Source: Sclerodactyla briareus (Eukaryota; Echinodermata; Holothuroidea; Dendrochirotida; Sclerodactylidae). From it: DNA of 64,000 nucleotides. Location of the stretch: assembly GCA_026419785.1 (NCBI GenBank), contig JAODTK010005915.1, positions 155,001 through 219,000 on the forward strand, written 5' to 3'. Positions 46,725 to 57,200 of the stretch are shown here, one piece after another. Position 1 is the stretch's first letter; every line of letters begins with the position of its first letter. A program made the position numbers and the translations under genes. The notes below the pieces were generated by a model. The model was given only the letters and a program-made list of their open reading frames with translations, was not told the DNA's origin and did not search any database.

Positions 46725-47515
46725 ACCTGTTTAGAAAGCTCTCCACGGGCCGTTCGTTTAATTACGCTGGACCATGAATGACGCTTGTGAGCGAACAGAC
46801 GTCGGCCCCGGATTTGTTCAGCAAGTTCAAGGTTAACGACATCTTTAGAGTCACCGACGCCGTATGGTTATTGTAATTATTTTTGAGAACCCAATCAATG
46901 TGAGAATTTGCTACTGGGAACATTCGAGACATTACAGAATATACAAACTATCATTATATTGTAAATTACCTAATATTTCATCCCTCTCCTTTTCGTGTTT
47001 CTAAAGAAACACGACTCGGAGGTTTGGCAATGTTTTAGGCATAAGTTTACATTTTCCCCGCTAGAAGACGTGTCCTCTCGATCAAACAACCGCAATTCGA
47101 TTAAACTGTCTACTGTCTCCATCCTTTCTGCTCCACGTCACAACGAGTTTCTCCTTTATTTCTCTAATCCGTCAAATAATTTTATCAAAAGTAACACGTT
47201 CGTAAGTACCACCTATCTCCGACAAATCACGTATACCTTCTAATTTCTAAAAGTCTTAAGGCGTGGGAAATTCATCCCAGTTGGTTTCATCTTCCCATAG
47301 CTTCGGAAAACAATAATCAAAGAGAACATCTTATATACGTTGCTTGCGACCGTTGATTCAGTTTAGTTAGCTTCGCGGTTAATTGATTAGGACTCCACCA
47401 CTTTCGTTGTGTATGTTTTGTTCTAGTTACTGTGTAAATTTGACTATATAACGTGACGGTCGTAAAGGGTACACTCCAACGCTAACGTCTCATGCTGAGC
47501 TTGACGTATGTTTGT
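46725..47515. other. No gene recognised
   Basis: An 82-codon ORF at 46995-47243 (FRHKFTFSPLEDVSSRSNNR…) is open but unrecognised. CG dinucleotides become more frequent towards 47450, possibly marking a gene-proximal region. Confidence 0.35.
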
Positions 47516-47520
47516 GTAAA

Positions 47521-47850
47521 ATGGAGTACGCGTCGGTTGTATTGTCTTCAGACGCGCTACCTGAAGTCCTCGAAAGAGTAAACTACAGACAATTTTGTCT
47601 CTTTTTTGGTCCATGAGCTAAGTTAACTGGAGAGATGGCAACGCGTGCAATACTTGGAGCAATCTGAAAATGTCCCCCGCACCCGGACTGTCGCGATTCC
47701 CCCCTCGCGTCGAGGTGTGCTGTAGTGTTTGGCCCTCTACGGTATGAGCTACTCGACCGGGGGACAATTGTGGCAAAGATTTTCCTCTGGACATGGTCTG
47801 ACCAGCCCCGTACGTGCTGTATTGACGCTCCTCTACGAACAAGAAGTCAG
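47521..47850. other. CG-rich stretch with exon-like ORFs on both strands
   Basis: On the plus strand an ATG at 47521 in good context (TAAAATGGAG) opens 31 codons (MEYASVVLSSDALPEVLERV…) to TGA. On the minus strand an ORF from about 47842 to 47618 follows CTTCTTGTTCGTAG, an acceptor-like sequence, and reads EERQYSTYGAGQTMSRGKSL with a Gly/Arg/Ser-rich continuation. The two overlap little. Either could be a host exon; the minus-strand one would fit as a second exon of the 48191-48539 gene. No domain was recognised. Confidence 0.25.
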
Positions 47851-48190
47851 TGTGGAACGTGTTTGCTAAGCTAAAACAGCGCCCTCACTTATAGTATTGT
47901 TGAAATGCCATGTGATTCGGGCGACATAGTTCGCATTCCGTCAGAAGATTAGAAAATGTTTCCGTTTGAAAGCCTCCTCTAATTCAAGCTTAACATTAAT
48001 TGATCTCAGTTTCACTCCGTGATGTTATACTGTTACTCCTAGATAGTGTTTCTGTCAACGCAATCGATTCGTATTCGTGAATTAATTATGATGTTGTTTT
48101 GTTCTGTGCTTTCCGTAATCGATCGTCTGACTTTCCCGCGTTTTCTTAAACAGGGTAACACTCACTGAGAATGTGTTTGCAGAATCTTAC

Positions 48191-48539
48191 CTAATGATAT
48201 TTATCCCTTTACTATGGAGCACAAAGGTATTTTTTTCGGGGGGTCCTATGGTCGAAGAATTCGTCAGATAGAGATGAAACAACTGAATGTGTTTTACGAT
48301 GGTACACACAATAGGGCTCCTCCTCACGTCGAGCTTGTGTTCTCTTACGAAACTTGTGAACAGGCACACAATACGCGCCTCTAATGTCCTCTCCAGTTCA
48401 TATAATAGCTCCATGGGTCTGACGCGCGGATTACATTTTCGTCGTTGAAGTTTGTTCGATCCACTACGGTCTGTGTTACTCTTTCGGGGACTTTTCAGAG
48501 CGCTTCTGCAAGACAATGCAACACCGCGCGTACTGCCAT
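48191..48539 (-). CDS. Candidate first coding exon of a host gene (minus), unknown
   Basis: On the minus strand TTAAAATGGCAG gives a well-placed ATG (48539-48537) followed by about 115 codons of non-repetitive, charge-balanced protein, for example MELLYELERTLEARIVCLFT and REHKLDVRRSPIVCTIV. One frameshift after residue 14 must be allowed. The frame ends at ATTAG|GTAAGA, a strong splice donor with exon end at 48191, phase 2. No domain was recognised. This is the best host-gene candidate in the window. The Polinton's left end lies only about 270 bases upstream of its ATG, that is in its presumed promoter. Confidence 0.45.
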
Positions 48540-48812
48540 TTTAACCTACAACAACGTCAGCTCAGCATAGGACTTACGTTGGATTTCCGGGCCTATGTTT
48601 GTCCGGTCAAAGCGTTCGAACATACCACTTGGTGAAGATCCCTGACGCAGGTAATGACATACGTTGCGGTTCCAGGCAGTCCGATCTCCCCATATAATCC
48701 CAGTAGAATCTTTATGTTAATACAGCATTTAAGACACTGTCTGCAGACCCTAGATACAGAACAGTCGTTTTCCCACTTAATTAAACGCTGCCTGTTAGAG
48801 GTGGCACATGCT

Positions 48813-48880
48813 AGTAGTATGTAAAATGGTGATCTTGCTCATTCACCCCAAATCACCAAGGTCTCTCTGAAAATAAGTAT
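48813..48880 (+). repeat. Polinton left TIR
   Basis: Starts AGTAGTATGTAAAATGG, then ATTCACCC, AAATCACC and GTCTCTCT blocks in the same order and spacing as the reversed right end. Just inside, TTCACC…AAGGTCTCTCTGAAA is repeated once (48843-48902), a local duplication of about 40 bases. Confidence 0.8.
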
Positions 48881-49084
48881 GGTTCACCCAAGGTCTCTCT
48901 GAAATACTTATACGGGAATTGGGACTCAGGTCTAAATCCAATAACAACTCGTGTGAAACACCATCCGTCCTCGTGTATGTACCCTCTTGTGTTCACATGT
49001 GGACTAACGATTAAATGAATCTGGATTAAGGAGGGGGGTTCCCAACTCCATGTCCACCATCTATATCTTTGTTAATAAATCAAC

Positions 49085-49345
49085 CTGACGCTGAATTCAT
49101 ACATTTTGAATACAGCTCCTTTTTTTTGTTTCTCTAGAGCTGCTTGTACTAGTTTATCATTCTCTGTTACAGGATGCTCTTCTAATACTTTCTTTCAATT
49201 TCATGGAACTGCCAGTTCTTTGGTAATAAGTAGAAATCTCTTCTTGACTGATTAGAAAGCACCATCATCCAGATCTCGTTAATAAATTCCACAGTAGTAA
49301 TTTTAGTTTTTGATTCTGCCAAATTCTCATTTCATTATGTTTTTT
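49085..49345 (-). pseudogene. Polinton: small minus-strand protein, unknown
   Basis: Two minus-strand frames read like real protein with one frameshift between them. The first is TTVEFINEIWMMVLSNQSRR (about 49250-49310) with FYLLPKNWQFHEIE following. The second is EEHPVTENDKLVQAALEKQK (about 49120-49190) with GAVFKMYEFSV at its end. The amphipathic, lysine-rich second half could be helical. No family name can be given. It is the leftmost recognised gene of the element and reads toward the left TIR. Confidence 0.45.
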
Positions 49346-49364
49346 AGTTTTAGTTTCATCCAAT

Positions 49365-49520
49365 CAGTTTTTTTATTGAAAACATTTGTTGCCAACACAC
49401 TAACACCACAACAATAGCAACACCTTCCCCGAGCAAATCCCCGTGAAGTCTAACTCACCAATAGCTGCAATACTGAAGGCGCCCGCAACAACTCCCCCAC
49501 CTCTGCGAACTGGTTTTCTA
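49365..49520 (-). pseudogene. Polinton: Gly/Ala-rich membrane-segment fragment
   Basis: Minus-strand ITTPRKPVRRGGGVVAGAFS continues into IAAIG, and in a shifted frame GVAIVVVLVCWQQM. A basic Pro/Arg stretch before glycine- and alanine-rich hydrophobic segments suggests a small membrane-active or capsid-associated protein. Only about 50 codons are readable. Confidence 0.3.
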
Positions 49521-49559
49521 GGTGTAGTTATGTATTAATAATTTGTTACACTCTTTATA

Positions 49560-51300
49560 CAAGGGGAACTCTTTATCTCTTTCAGCTTCTATCAGTTTTC
49601 AATATCATCAATTTTTTTAGTCTGAAGTACCCTCATTCTGCGGTTACTTTGGGAGAAATGTTTTTTGTAGCTCCGTCATTTAATTTATTCGTTTTATTTT
49701 TTAATAGTCGTCTGTTAATTTTGTACTACATACCCAGAATTATCACCTAAAAGGTTGCAATAAACATTCATACCCTCATTGGGGCTACCAAAACACAGAC
49801 CACACCCTATGAACATAACTGTAATACTCCTGAACCATTCATTCGGCTCTATACATTTTTCAGAGAGATAGAATGTGTATTATTTGTAAAATCAATTCGT
49901 GTAGTTATCTCATTGGGTCCTAATTGTTTTTTCCCTATAGAGCCAAACATCTAGCCATTATGATCACTATCACATAACCCTAGGCTGTTTGATGAAAATT
50001 AACCCAATATAGTTATCCCATGAAGTCATTAACAGAATTGTGTTACAACACAAAAATCATTTTGGTACATTTTCCCAATAGATTTCATCATTCACTAATC
50101 ATACTACTCAATACCCATTGATTTTTGAATTCATATTGCATGTTGCTAATTGTATTGGAACTTCCGAATATACTCATTTTATTTAACATTAGTTATTTTT
50201 AAAGTAATTACAATCAGTGGCAAGCAGAGCCCTTTATTATTAATACATTACCATCTGATCTTTGATCCGAATTCATTTCATTAATTTAATGCATTTTCCA
50301 ACGGTTTTTTCAATTTTATGCTCCATTCTGTATGTATCCTACTTCCGTAGTATGGGGGTCATTACCCATGGAATGACACCCAACAATTTAGATGGTTTTC
50401 CGTTATTATATTATTGGTGGAAGAAATTTGATCACAGTGTGAATAATAGCTTGGAATGGTTGCATGTCCACTTTTCAATGTGTTTCACCCCACACAACCA
50501 CTCTGTATTAAGTGCAAAAAGCCTTGCATATCTTCAGAAAATTTAATATCTTATTTTTCTGGAACTGCAAGTTTCAAATTCCCATTGTATGTATTGACCT
50601 TCATCACCACCCAAAAGAATATAATTGTTATCAAACTATTCACCGTCGAATCCACATTGTAAAGGCCAGCCGCAATGGAAAATTCACTTAACAGGCTCAC
50701 TCCGCAACCCTTACATAATTTATTTCCACCTTTAGAAATATTTAATAACCTATCCAAAATATAGCTGATTTCAAGTCATTTTAATTTCCTGCCCTTTGGT
50801 CTATAGTATTGTTTCCAAGTCAAATGACTTTTCAAATGTTTGAATTTCATAAGTATGATTCATTCATTTAGATATTGATTGTTTTTATAAACACAACATC
50901 CACACGCATTACCACCACATTTCAAAGCAATTATTCAAAAAGATACAAGTTAGTAGTATATATCACCACCTGTAATAAAGGGCCTTTGCGCAAAACAGAC
51001 TTTACAAGTCAAACTATACATTTATCAAATACTGACACATTTGACATCGATCTACCAGATTTATGTGAAATTATTATTACCACACTCCATCATGAGGTCT
51101 ATAACGATTGAACTCAAACCCGATGCCATTTTGGCAAAAATCAACTCACTTTGTAATTTGTGTAGCCCTCAGGATGTGGTTCAGCTATGACCACCTCCCC
51201 ATACAGACAATAGAATTAGAAGCTTTTATAGGTTTCAGTCTATTATCTGTGTCTAAGGCTGCTACAGAAATGATTTGTCCCCCACAACCATTCTAATCCT
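49560..51300. other. Polinton interior, decayed, gene content unresolved
   Basis: Short coding-like minus-strand pieces are present: GNKLCKGCGVSLLSEFSIAA (about 50665-50730) and GGQIISVAALDTDNRLKPIK (about 51215-51285). Plus-strand frames at 50262-50546 and 50875-51111 are open too. I could not decide which strand is genuine or match a Polinton family. An integrase or ATPase may be hidden here but no Walker A or DDE signature was seen. Confidence 0.35.
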
Positions 51301-52320
51301 TATACGGCATGGATCATAATATCGACATGTCCGCACATATGAGACATATGTCATCGTTTTCATGTTTCACAGAAACCAAATTGGAAGCAACCGTCAAGAC
51401 CCATATAAGTGTATACATGCCCTGCTTATGCGGGGAATTCAATTGTATTAGACGGTAAATTAGACACTAGTAGTTTACACCACTACCACATTAAGGGTAC
51501 ACAGATGGCAACTGTAATGGCTTTTGGTATAAAAAAAAAAATCACCCCTCGTACAGCTAGATACACCGTTTCTCACCTTCTCAGGTAACAAGTAGAAGTC
51601 GCTTGGAGAGGGTTTGTCCCTCCACAATCAGAAGTTTTAACAGATATGGCACGAAGACACTCAATGATGGCATGAGAACTTTTGTTTTTATTGTATTTTA
51701 GGGGCGACAAACCTCAAACAAAACCGTTTTTTCGACACCTTGGCACATCTCTAGATGCTAAACGACGACGATTTTTGTCTAGATTAAGAGGTTTGGATTA
51801 TTCTCCAGTAGATTTACACAGTAGTTTTAAATCGCTATCAGCTCACTGCAATATGCTCGTTAGCAAAGTAGACTTTGTAGTTGGTCCAAAATGTTTACAT
51901 GAATGCCTACGATCTAAACTTGAGGATTGGTACCCATATAGGTTTTAGAATGAGATTCAAATAGCCCCAGAACACACCGCACTCGGTACTAATGATTTAT
52001 TTTTAAATACTGCGGGTGTTAGAAGCTGCGAGCCACCACCTGTTTAGTGACCCTGTAAGTGCGTTTGATGATATGACTATCGAATGAACCAATTGCAACT
52101 TCCACTCCACCTAACATTTGTATGGATTCAACTAAACCTTGAATCCACAACTACATTAGCAACACCAGCTCACAAATATCCGATCTGCCAGTGAACATGC
52201 AAAAATGACACCCTTGCCATCATCGTTGGGGTTACTGGATTGCAAGTATTTCATATATACTTCATGATGTACTTAAATATCTACTTCCGGATGTTTATTC
52301 AAGTAAATAACTACCGAAGC
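51300..52320. other. Polinton interior, coding-like in places, unresolved
   Basis: An 88-codon plus-strand ORF at 51682-51948 (LDAKRRRFLSRLRGLDYSPV…) and minus-strand pieces such as LLTPAVFKNKSLVPSAVCSG (about 51985-52045) compete. The position, between the membrane protein and the left genes, would fit a minor capsid (penton-like) gene, but no motif proves this. Confidence 0.3.
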
Positions 52321-52329
52321 TTACAACCC

Positions 52330-52756
52330 ATAACAAATGTCCCACACATTTTCTGCCAGCCCTCCAACAGCCCCCATAATTTAATAGCCAGATAAAAACC
52401 TCCGATGATGCCTGGCAGGTGCATTCAGCAGTTTAGAACCTAACTTTCCCAATACATTTGCAACTTTTTTAGAATATCTTTAATCTGTTTTGTTTAATAC
52501 CACCACTCGGGGTTGGACTTGGTTTTGGGTGAGGGGTAGGCACAACACTTTCAAACACCGGCTAGGCTGCTTACAACACCAAGAGGGCTAATACTAATGC
52601 TATAGCCGTTAATATACTACCACGGTTACACCATTGTTCTCTAATAAAATTCTTACTTTTTTCCGATAGTGTCCGTATCTCTTGGGGGTTTAAAATTGAT
52701 TGATATTTCTTTCTTCTGTTAATCTGCCCACGCAGTGCTCGTTCAATGCCTATCAT
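52330..52756 (-). pseudogene. Polinton: membrane/minor-virion-like protein (minus)
   Basis: The minus-strand start is MIGIERALRGQINRRKKYQS, a basic helical N-terminus, then about 25 residues to a strong transmembrane segment GSILTAIALVLALLVL (52571-52620). A Pro/Thr-rich linker (PTPHPKPSPTPSGG, about 52500-52545) follows. Then comes a second part with KVANVLGKLGSKLL and, after a frameshift, a hydrophobic Gly/Ile/Leu segment (about 52385-52430). This layout resembles small membrane proteins found in Polinton-like elements. Function is unknown; at least three frame breaks. Confidence 0.5.
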
Positions 52757-52769
52757 TTATACTTTGCAA

Positions 52770-53547
52770 GCTTCCAATCCTACACCACTTCTTTCATTTC
52801 CAAGTCTTTTATTTCTTGCTTTGATTTCTTTTTCAGCTTCTCCATTTCCTCTCCTCTGTGCTTTGCGCTAGATTATCTTGTTCCAATAATATAACATTTT
52901 GCTAATTCTTTCAGTTTGCCAAATTATTGACAAGCTCACCACGAGATTTTTTGTAGAGTTTCATCGATAGCTAGTCGTTTCTCTCATACTAAGATCGTTT
53001 GGGTATCAACTGTCACATCCCCTGTGCTAGCTAACACATTATCGATAGTGCTTTCATCTCACCTTGTAATGAATTGATCAATCTCAATTTAGCAACTTCT
53101 GGCAGTTTTCTTCCTTTCAATACTCGTAGTCAGAGGCATATGTTATTGCTAACTTTTTGGTGGCTTGTTTGTAGTCAACAAACCCCTTTTTATTTCCGTA
53201 TAGTATTTAACTTCAATTGTTTTAATCATAGGAACTTGCTTTTATCTTTTACCTGAGTTAATGGTTTATATCCTTTATCTGTTTTACTACCAATCACCAC
53301 CCTCAAGTTTAAATTATCATAATTTTAACATTTGGGATTAATCCTATTTTCTAGCAGCTTTAGCATAGAAATCATCTACTTGGTTCTTTTCAACTGTATC
53401 TTGCTCATTCAAAGACAATCCACTACTTCGTCCTAGATTTTCTTATTTGATCATCATTGTCTAAATGTTGTCTCATCAACATATCTTCCAGATGCGGGAT
53501 TTTCTTTCTTCCCTCCTCCATCATCATCCACTTAGAATGTCATCCAT
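52770..53547 (-). pseudogene. Polinton: coiled-coil protein, first gene of the leftward set
   Basis: Begins at ATG 53547 on the minus strand (MDDIL…). It has a charged region (KKIPHLEDMLMRQHLDNDDQ, about 53447-53510) and SSGLSLNEQDTVEKNQVDDF (about 53375-53435). Later it contains YKQATKKLAITYASDYEY (about 53115-53170) and ends in a Lys/Glu coiled coil, EEMEKLKKKSKQEIKDLEMK (about 52795-52855). It is directly divergent from the capsid-like gene, so the two probably share a promoter region. About 255 codons if continuous; six or more breaks. No named family. Confidence 0.5.
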
Positions 53548-53705
53548 TTTTTTTAAAAGTAATGTTGTATTTAAATAAATGGCAAACGCACTACGGCCAC
53601 AAATGTGAATGCCTCCCGAGAAATTACGTCATGCATTGGGTGTGAAGTATTAGAACCAATCTGTTGTGCTCCACGAACAACCCCAGCACAATTGATCAAA
53701 ACCAA
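53548..53705. promoter_or_regulatory. Divergent intergenic region of the Polinton
   Basis: About 160 bases lie between the leftward coiled-coil gene and the rightward capsid-like gene. T/A-rich sequence (GTTGTATTTAAATAAATGG, 53563-53581) could hold TATA-like elements for both directions. No defined promoter motif was proven; the assignment follows from gene orientation. Confidence 0.35.
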
Positions 53706-54839
53706 ATGTTACCGGTTAGATTTCCAAATTTCGGTGTAGATGATGTCATAAAACCCGTACAACCAACTTGCTTTAACATTGATTAGTATTCTACCCGGAT
53801 TGCACAATCAGAACATTGTCCCAATCTTGGTATAGCAATGGTAAAAAAATAAGTGTTCAAATAGAAGGCAATGAACTTATTCCCTAGACGATCAGATGTG
53901 TACAACTGCTATAGCGATTATGGGTTACCCAAGCGCGGCTCAGTAATAGGTATCAGAGTCTTTGTAATGGAAATACATTGAAATTGGGAGTTTGAAGCAT
54001 GCAGGTAGTGATGGCGAGTCGAACGATGGTAAATATAAAGCTATTGCCGATGCTATGGGAAACGATTTTACATTCCTCAGGAATTTGAGCTGCTGACTAA
54101 TCATAGCCCTATTATAGTTTGGCCCTCAATGACCGTCTGAGTTATGATTACCATTTAATGATTATGGTCGAGTGATTAAAAGCACGACCAGGCGCTAGTT
54201 ATAAAATAGTGGAATTCAGTTGAATACGACACTGTTTTGCTATGCAAGCTAGCTAGAATGACATAAACCATATTCAAACAAACTGGCTGTACTTTATGAC
54301 AGAGTAGAGACCCAAACATACCATTAAACGAAAGATATACAACTTGGAATATTAATCTGAACACCCAGCAAAAAGCATGAATGGTATACTCATGGTATTG
54401 AGTACCCCTGAAAGTGGCCTAATTATGCTATAGACACGAGTAAGTTTTACAATCCAAAAATTAATAAAGTAACCATTACTATCAGTGCATTCTAGCAGTT
54501 TATGCGCAAGGCAATGCACAGATATCAAGAACCATTGGTGAAATTGTAAAACATTTTTGCAGGCATAGGCATTGTTAAAGAACTGAACCTTCTGATGTAT
54601 CTCTGTCGGATTATTTGAAAGATAAATACGCTCTTTGGTTTCGACATGAGAAGCCAGTGATGATAATACAAGTCACGGGTAGTTGGTAGAGAATGAATAA
54701 TGGTTCTGGAAGGTATTTTCATTCAACCGGACAAGAGCAAGCAGCGGGAACTCTAAACGCTAGATTTATGTTGTCATGGATCACAGCTCATATTAAGAAT
54801 TGTAGATTTAGTTCAGCACCATTTTTAAAATTAAAATAA
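53706..54839 (+). pseudogene. Polinton major-capsid-like (double jelly-roll) protein
   Basis: The frame from ATG 53706 reads MLPVRFPNFGVDDVIKP, then after breaks: NLGIAMVKK (about 53830-53850); SDGESNDGKYKAIADAMGND (54009-54070); LAVLYDRVETQ-like (about 54285-54315); FTIQKLIKVTITIS-like (about 54445-54485); and SLSDYLKDKYALWF (54599-54640). The end is AAGTLNARFMLSWITAHIKN (54738-54797) and TAA at 54839. These blocks, in this order and in about 375 codons, match the major capsid protein conserved in animal Polintons and adintovirus-like elements. It would form hexon-like trimers in a virion. At least eight frameshifts or stops disable this copy. Confidence 0.75.
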
Positions 54840-54849
54840 ATATAGTTAA

Positions 54850-55390
54850 ATGTTGTTCCCAAAGAATCCTCATTCGGCACTCGTATCGCGGTTCAAACGG
54901 GTGTGAAAACAGAAGTTTGTGGTTCAATCTATTAGACATTATACAGAGATTATTTTGAACACATTCGTACTACATTGTCCCAACCCTAGCATGGAATAAA
55001 GCTTATAACACAGAGAATGGGTCTGGCAGATTCTGACGTTTCATCTCTTGGATCTACCAAACTAACATGGACCTCATCAAGAGCTCTTACGAACGTTCAA
55101 AGGTGATGAAAACGTTATATCATAGATATTGTGCTGCAACTAACTAGGTGTCATTAAAAAACCATAAAATTCTACATGCATGTTCAGCGAATTAGCGTTT
55201 ATTGGTAACAGGCCCATTCACAAAGTTTGTTGATTTTTATCACAAAATGTAATAAGTGTTATGAAGATTTTTATAGAACAGACAAAATGGTTGTGTTTAC
55301 TTTATTCAAAGATCGTGATTCATACGAAAATTGCTTGAAAGAAAATGCTGTCATTACGGATCAAACACTAGGCGCAAAAACTGAATGAAA
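54850..55390 (+). pseudogene. Polinton: small plus-strand gene remnants
   Basis: Two coding-like stretches follow the capsid gene. The first is YRDYFEHIRTTLSQP then MGLADSDVSSLGSTKLTWTS (about 54945-55080). The second is KCNKCYEDFYRTDKMVVFTL then FKDRDSYENCLKENAVITDQ (55250-55370), with a CxxC pair. They may be one gene or two. No family was recognised with confidence. Confidence 0.4.
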
Positions 55391-55469
55391 ATTTTAAATG
55401 CAAAAAAACATTCAAAACTTTATAACTACTTAAAACAGATCAACCTACTAGTTACAAGGTGTTGTAGAT

Positions 55470-55632
55470 GTTAAGAACTTACAAGTTCTTGTAATAAGTA
55501 CTTCCAAGTTAGTGTAATAAGTACTTACCGTTATTGGTAATAAGTACTTACCAGTTATTGTAATAAGTACTTACAAGTTATTGTAATAATACTTACCAAG
55601 TTTTGTTAAGACTTATCAGTTATTGTCATGAT
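55470..55632. repeat. Tandem repeat with AAGTACTT palindrome, ~24-28 bp unit, ~7 copies
   Basis: Units of the type GTAATAAGTACTTACCAGTT recur from 55477 to about 55620 with small indels. The 8-base palindrome AAGTACTT makes each unit a potential small hairpin. It sits between two plus-strand Polinton genes and might serve as a terminator or processing signal, or simply be a minisatellite. Confidence 0.8.
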
Positions 55633-55754
55633 TACCTATTTTTACCCACAATTATCATTATCAGCTTATCATATTTCTAATTTTCAGTAGTATATATATT
55701 AAATAAAACATATCAACTATTCTATATAAATATCTCCCTCTATTAAGTACAACC

Positions 55755-56350
55755 ATGGATGAGTTAGCAACCAATTATACCGAAGATGTGAAGACCAAAA
55801 GCCTGTGTTGATAAGCAGACTTCGCACCGTCATTAATGGTGGTGATTCCGTTAAATTTTTGAGAAAACATTATACCTTGCAAGTTCTCGAACATTGAAAA
55901 TAGAAGAACTTAAAAATTACTTTTAGATACGACGCGAATTTGGTCATGAGATAATCAAGTCAATAGGTCGACTACATTAACAATTTTTGTTAATGCTCTT
56001 GTTATGGATTAGCAGATTAATGAAATGGATGATGTTGAAGCTTTAACTAAAGAATTAGAGAATGTTCCACTAGTCTCAATGCTTTATCACAATTTTTTGT
56101 GTGAGCTTAATTATAAATGTGGAGTAATCTTAGCTCCACTTGCTGCTCGAACTTATAACTGCAAGACAATGTTTCAATTAAAATATAGTGATACTTAATA
56201 TACATTGAACCAAGTGGATCACAGGACAAAGTGATCACATGAACACAAGTGGAGGGGGAGGAACCTCAACAAGTTAAACAACAAGTACTTAAAGTTAAAC
56301 GAAGAGAAAACCCAGTAGAAGTTGCTGCAGGAAAAAAACTTCCCAGAGTA
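55755..56350 (+). pseudogene. Polinton: small basic-tailed protein (plus)
   Basis: ATG at 55755 (MDELATNYTEDVKTK) is followed after breaks by PVLISRLRTVINGGDSVKFL (55807-55862), INEMDDVEALTKELENVPLV with SMLYHNFLCEL following (56015-56115), and APLAARTYNCKTMF (56136-56175). It ends in a charged tail, VEGEEPQQVKQQVLKVKRRE then NPVEVAAGKKLP (56252-56345). The acidic start and strongly basic AAGKKL tail recur in small Polinton-encoded proteins. Role unknown; a DNA-binding or scaffold role is only a guess. Confidence 0.45.
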
Positions 56351-56839
56351 CAATAGAAAAAAAGGAAAAATACTGAACGAATCACAACATACTACAGATG
56401 ACGGTGTGAAGTTTGATTACTTGTCCTACATCGGGGCAGTTGTAGTGGGCGGTTTTTTTTAACAAAGTTAAAAAACTCCTAAAGTGAAACCTTAAGTCAT
56501 GTAGGGTCTGAAGCAGTTGACCCTTTCCATTTCGAATAATCAATTAAAAAAAAAAATAGGAATAATACAAATGTCGATCAGTAATTGATAATATCGTAAA
56601 AACTGTATATCACGGAGCACATGGTTGGTGAGTATAAGTATTGTATATAGCATGCTTGCGAGTTAAATGCTAAAAAATTAAAACCGACGATCTTGGTAAA
56701 CTGGAGGTCAACGATTGGTTTCAAATGACTGTACGTTAGCAGTGCACTAGTAACACAAGGATGATGGTGAATCAGGGTATACTACCCGATAAAATTATAA
56801 AGCCAACCCACTTAAAGAAGAAAAAAGGATAATAAAAAT

Positions 56840-57200
56840 GGCAACAATAGCTAAGCTGGGAGGTAGGTGATGCGATTATAAATGCCGTGGCTTTTAGTGG
56901 TCCAATTTCTATTTTCCAATCTAAAAGATGGGGCAGAGGCGCAGAAGAGAATGTAGAAAAGGCAAACGATTTAGCTTTAGAACAACTCAGCCGAGAGAAG
57001 CAAACAAAATGGACCGAAGAAAGACTCAACAATCTGGATTAATTAATGGAAACTATTGCAAAGAGAAGGTCCTCAAAGCAAACTTTTCGAACCTCGAGTG
57101 CGAACTATGCAAGAAAATACACATCCTGACAGGTCAAATGTATGATTACCTGAAAATTCGAAGCGTGAACCGATGCTGAGTGATTTTTATACACCCAGTA
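56840..57200 (+). pseudogene. Polinton: conserved membrane/coiled-coil protein (plus)
   Basis: NAVAFSGPISIFQSKRWGRG (about 56880-56940) gives a hydrophobic segment. The helical, charged DLALEQLSREKQTKWTEERL (56970-57030) follows, then NLD…METIAKRR and, after a frameshift, LSDFYTPS (57176-57199). The order hydrophobic segment, QL-x-W-x-x-x-R-x-x-x-LD helix and SDFYTP is characteristic of a conserved, functionally unassigned gene seen in animal Polintons. Two or more frameshifts. Confidence 0.6.
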
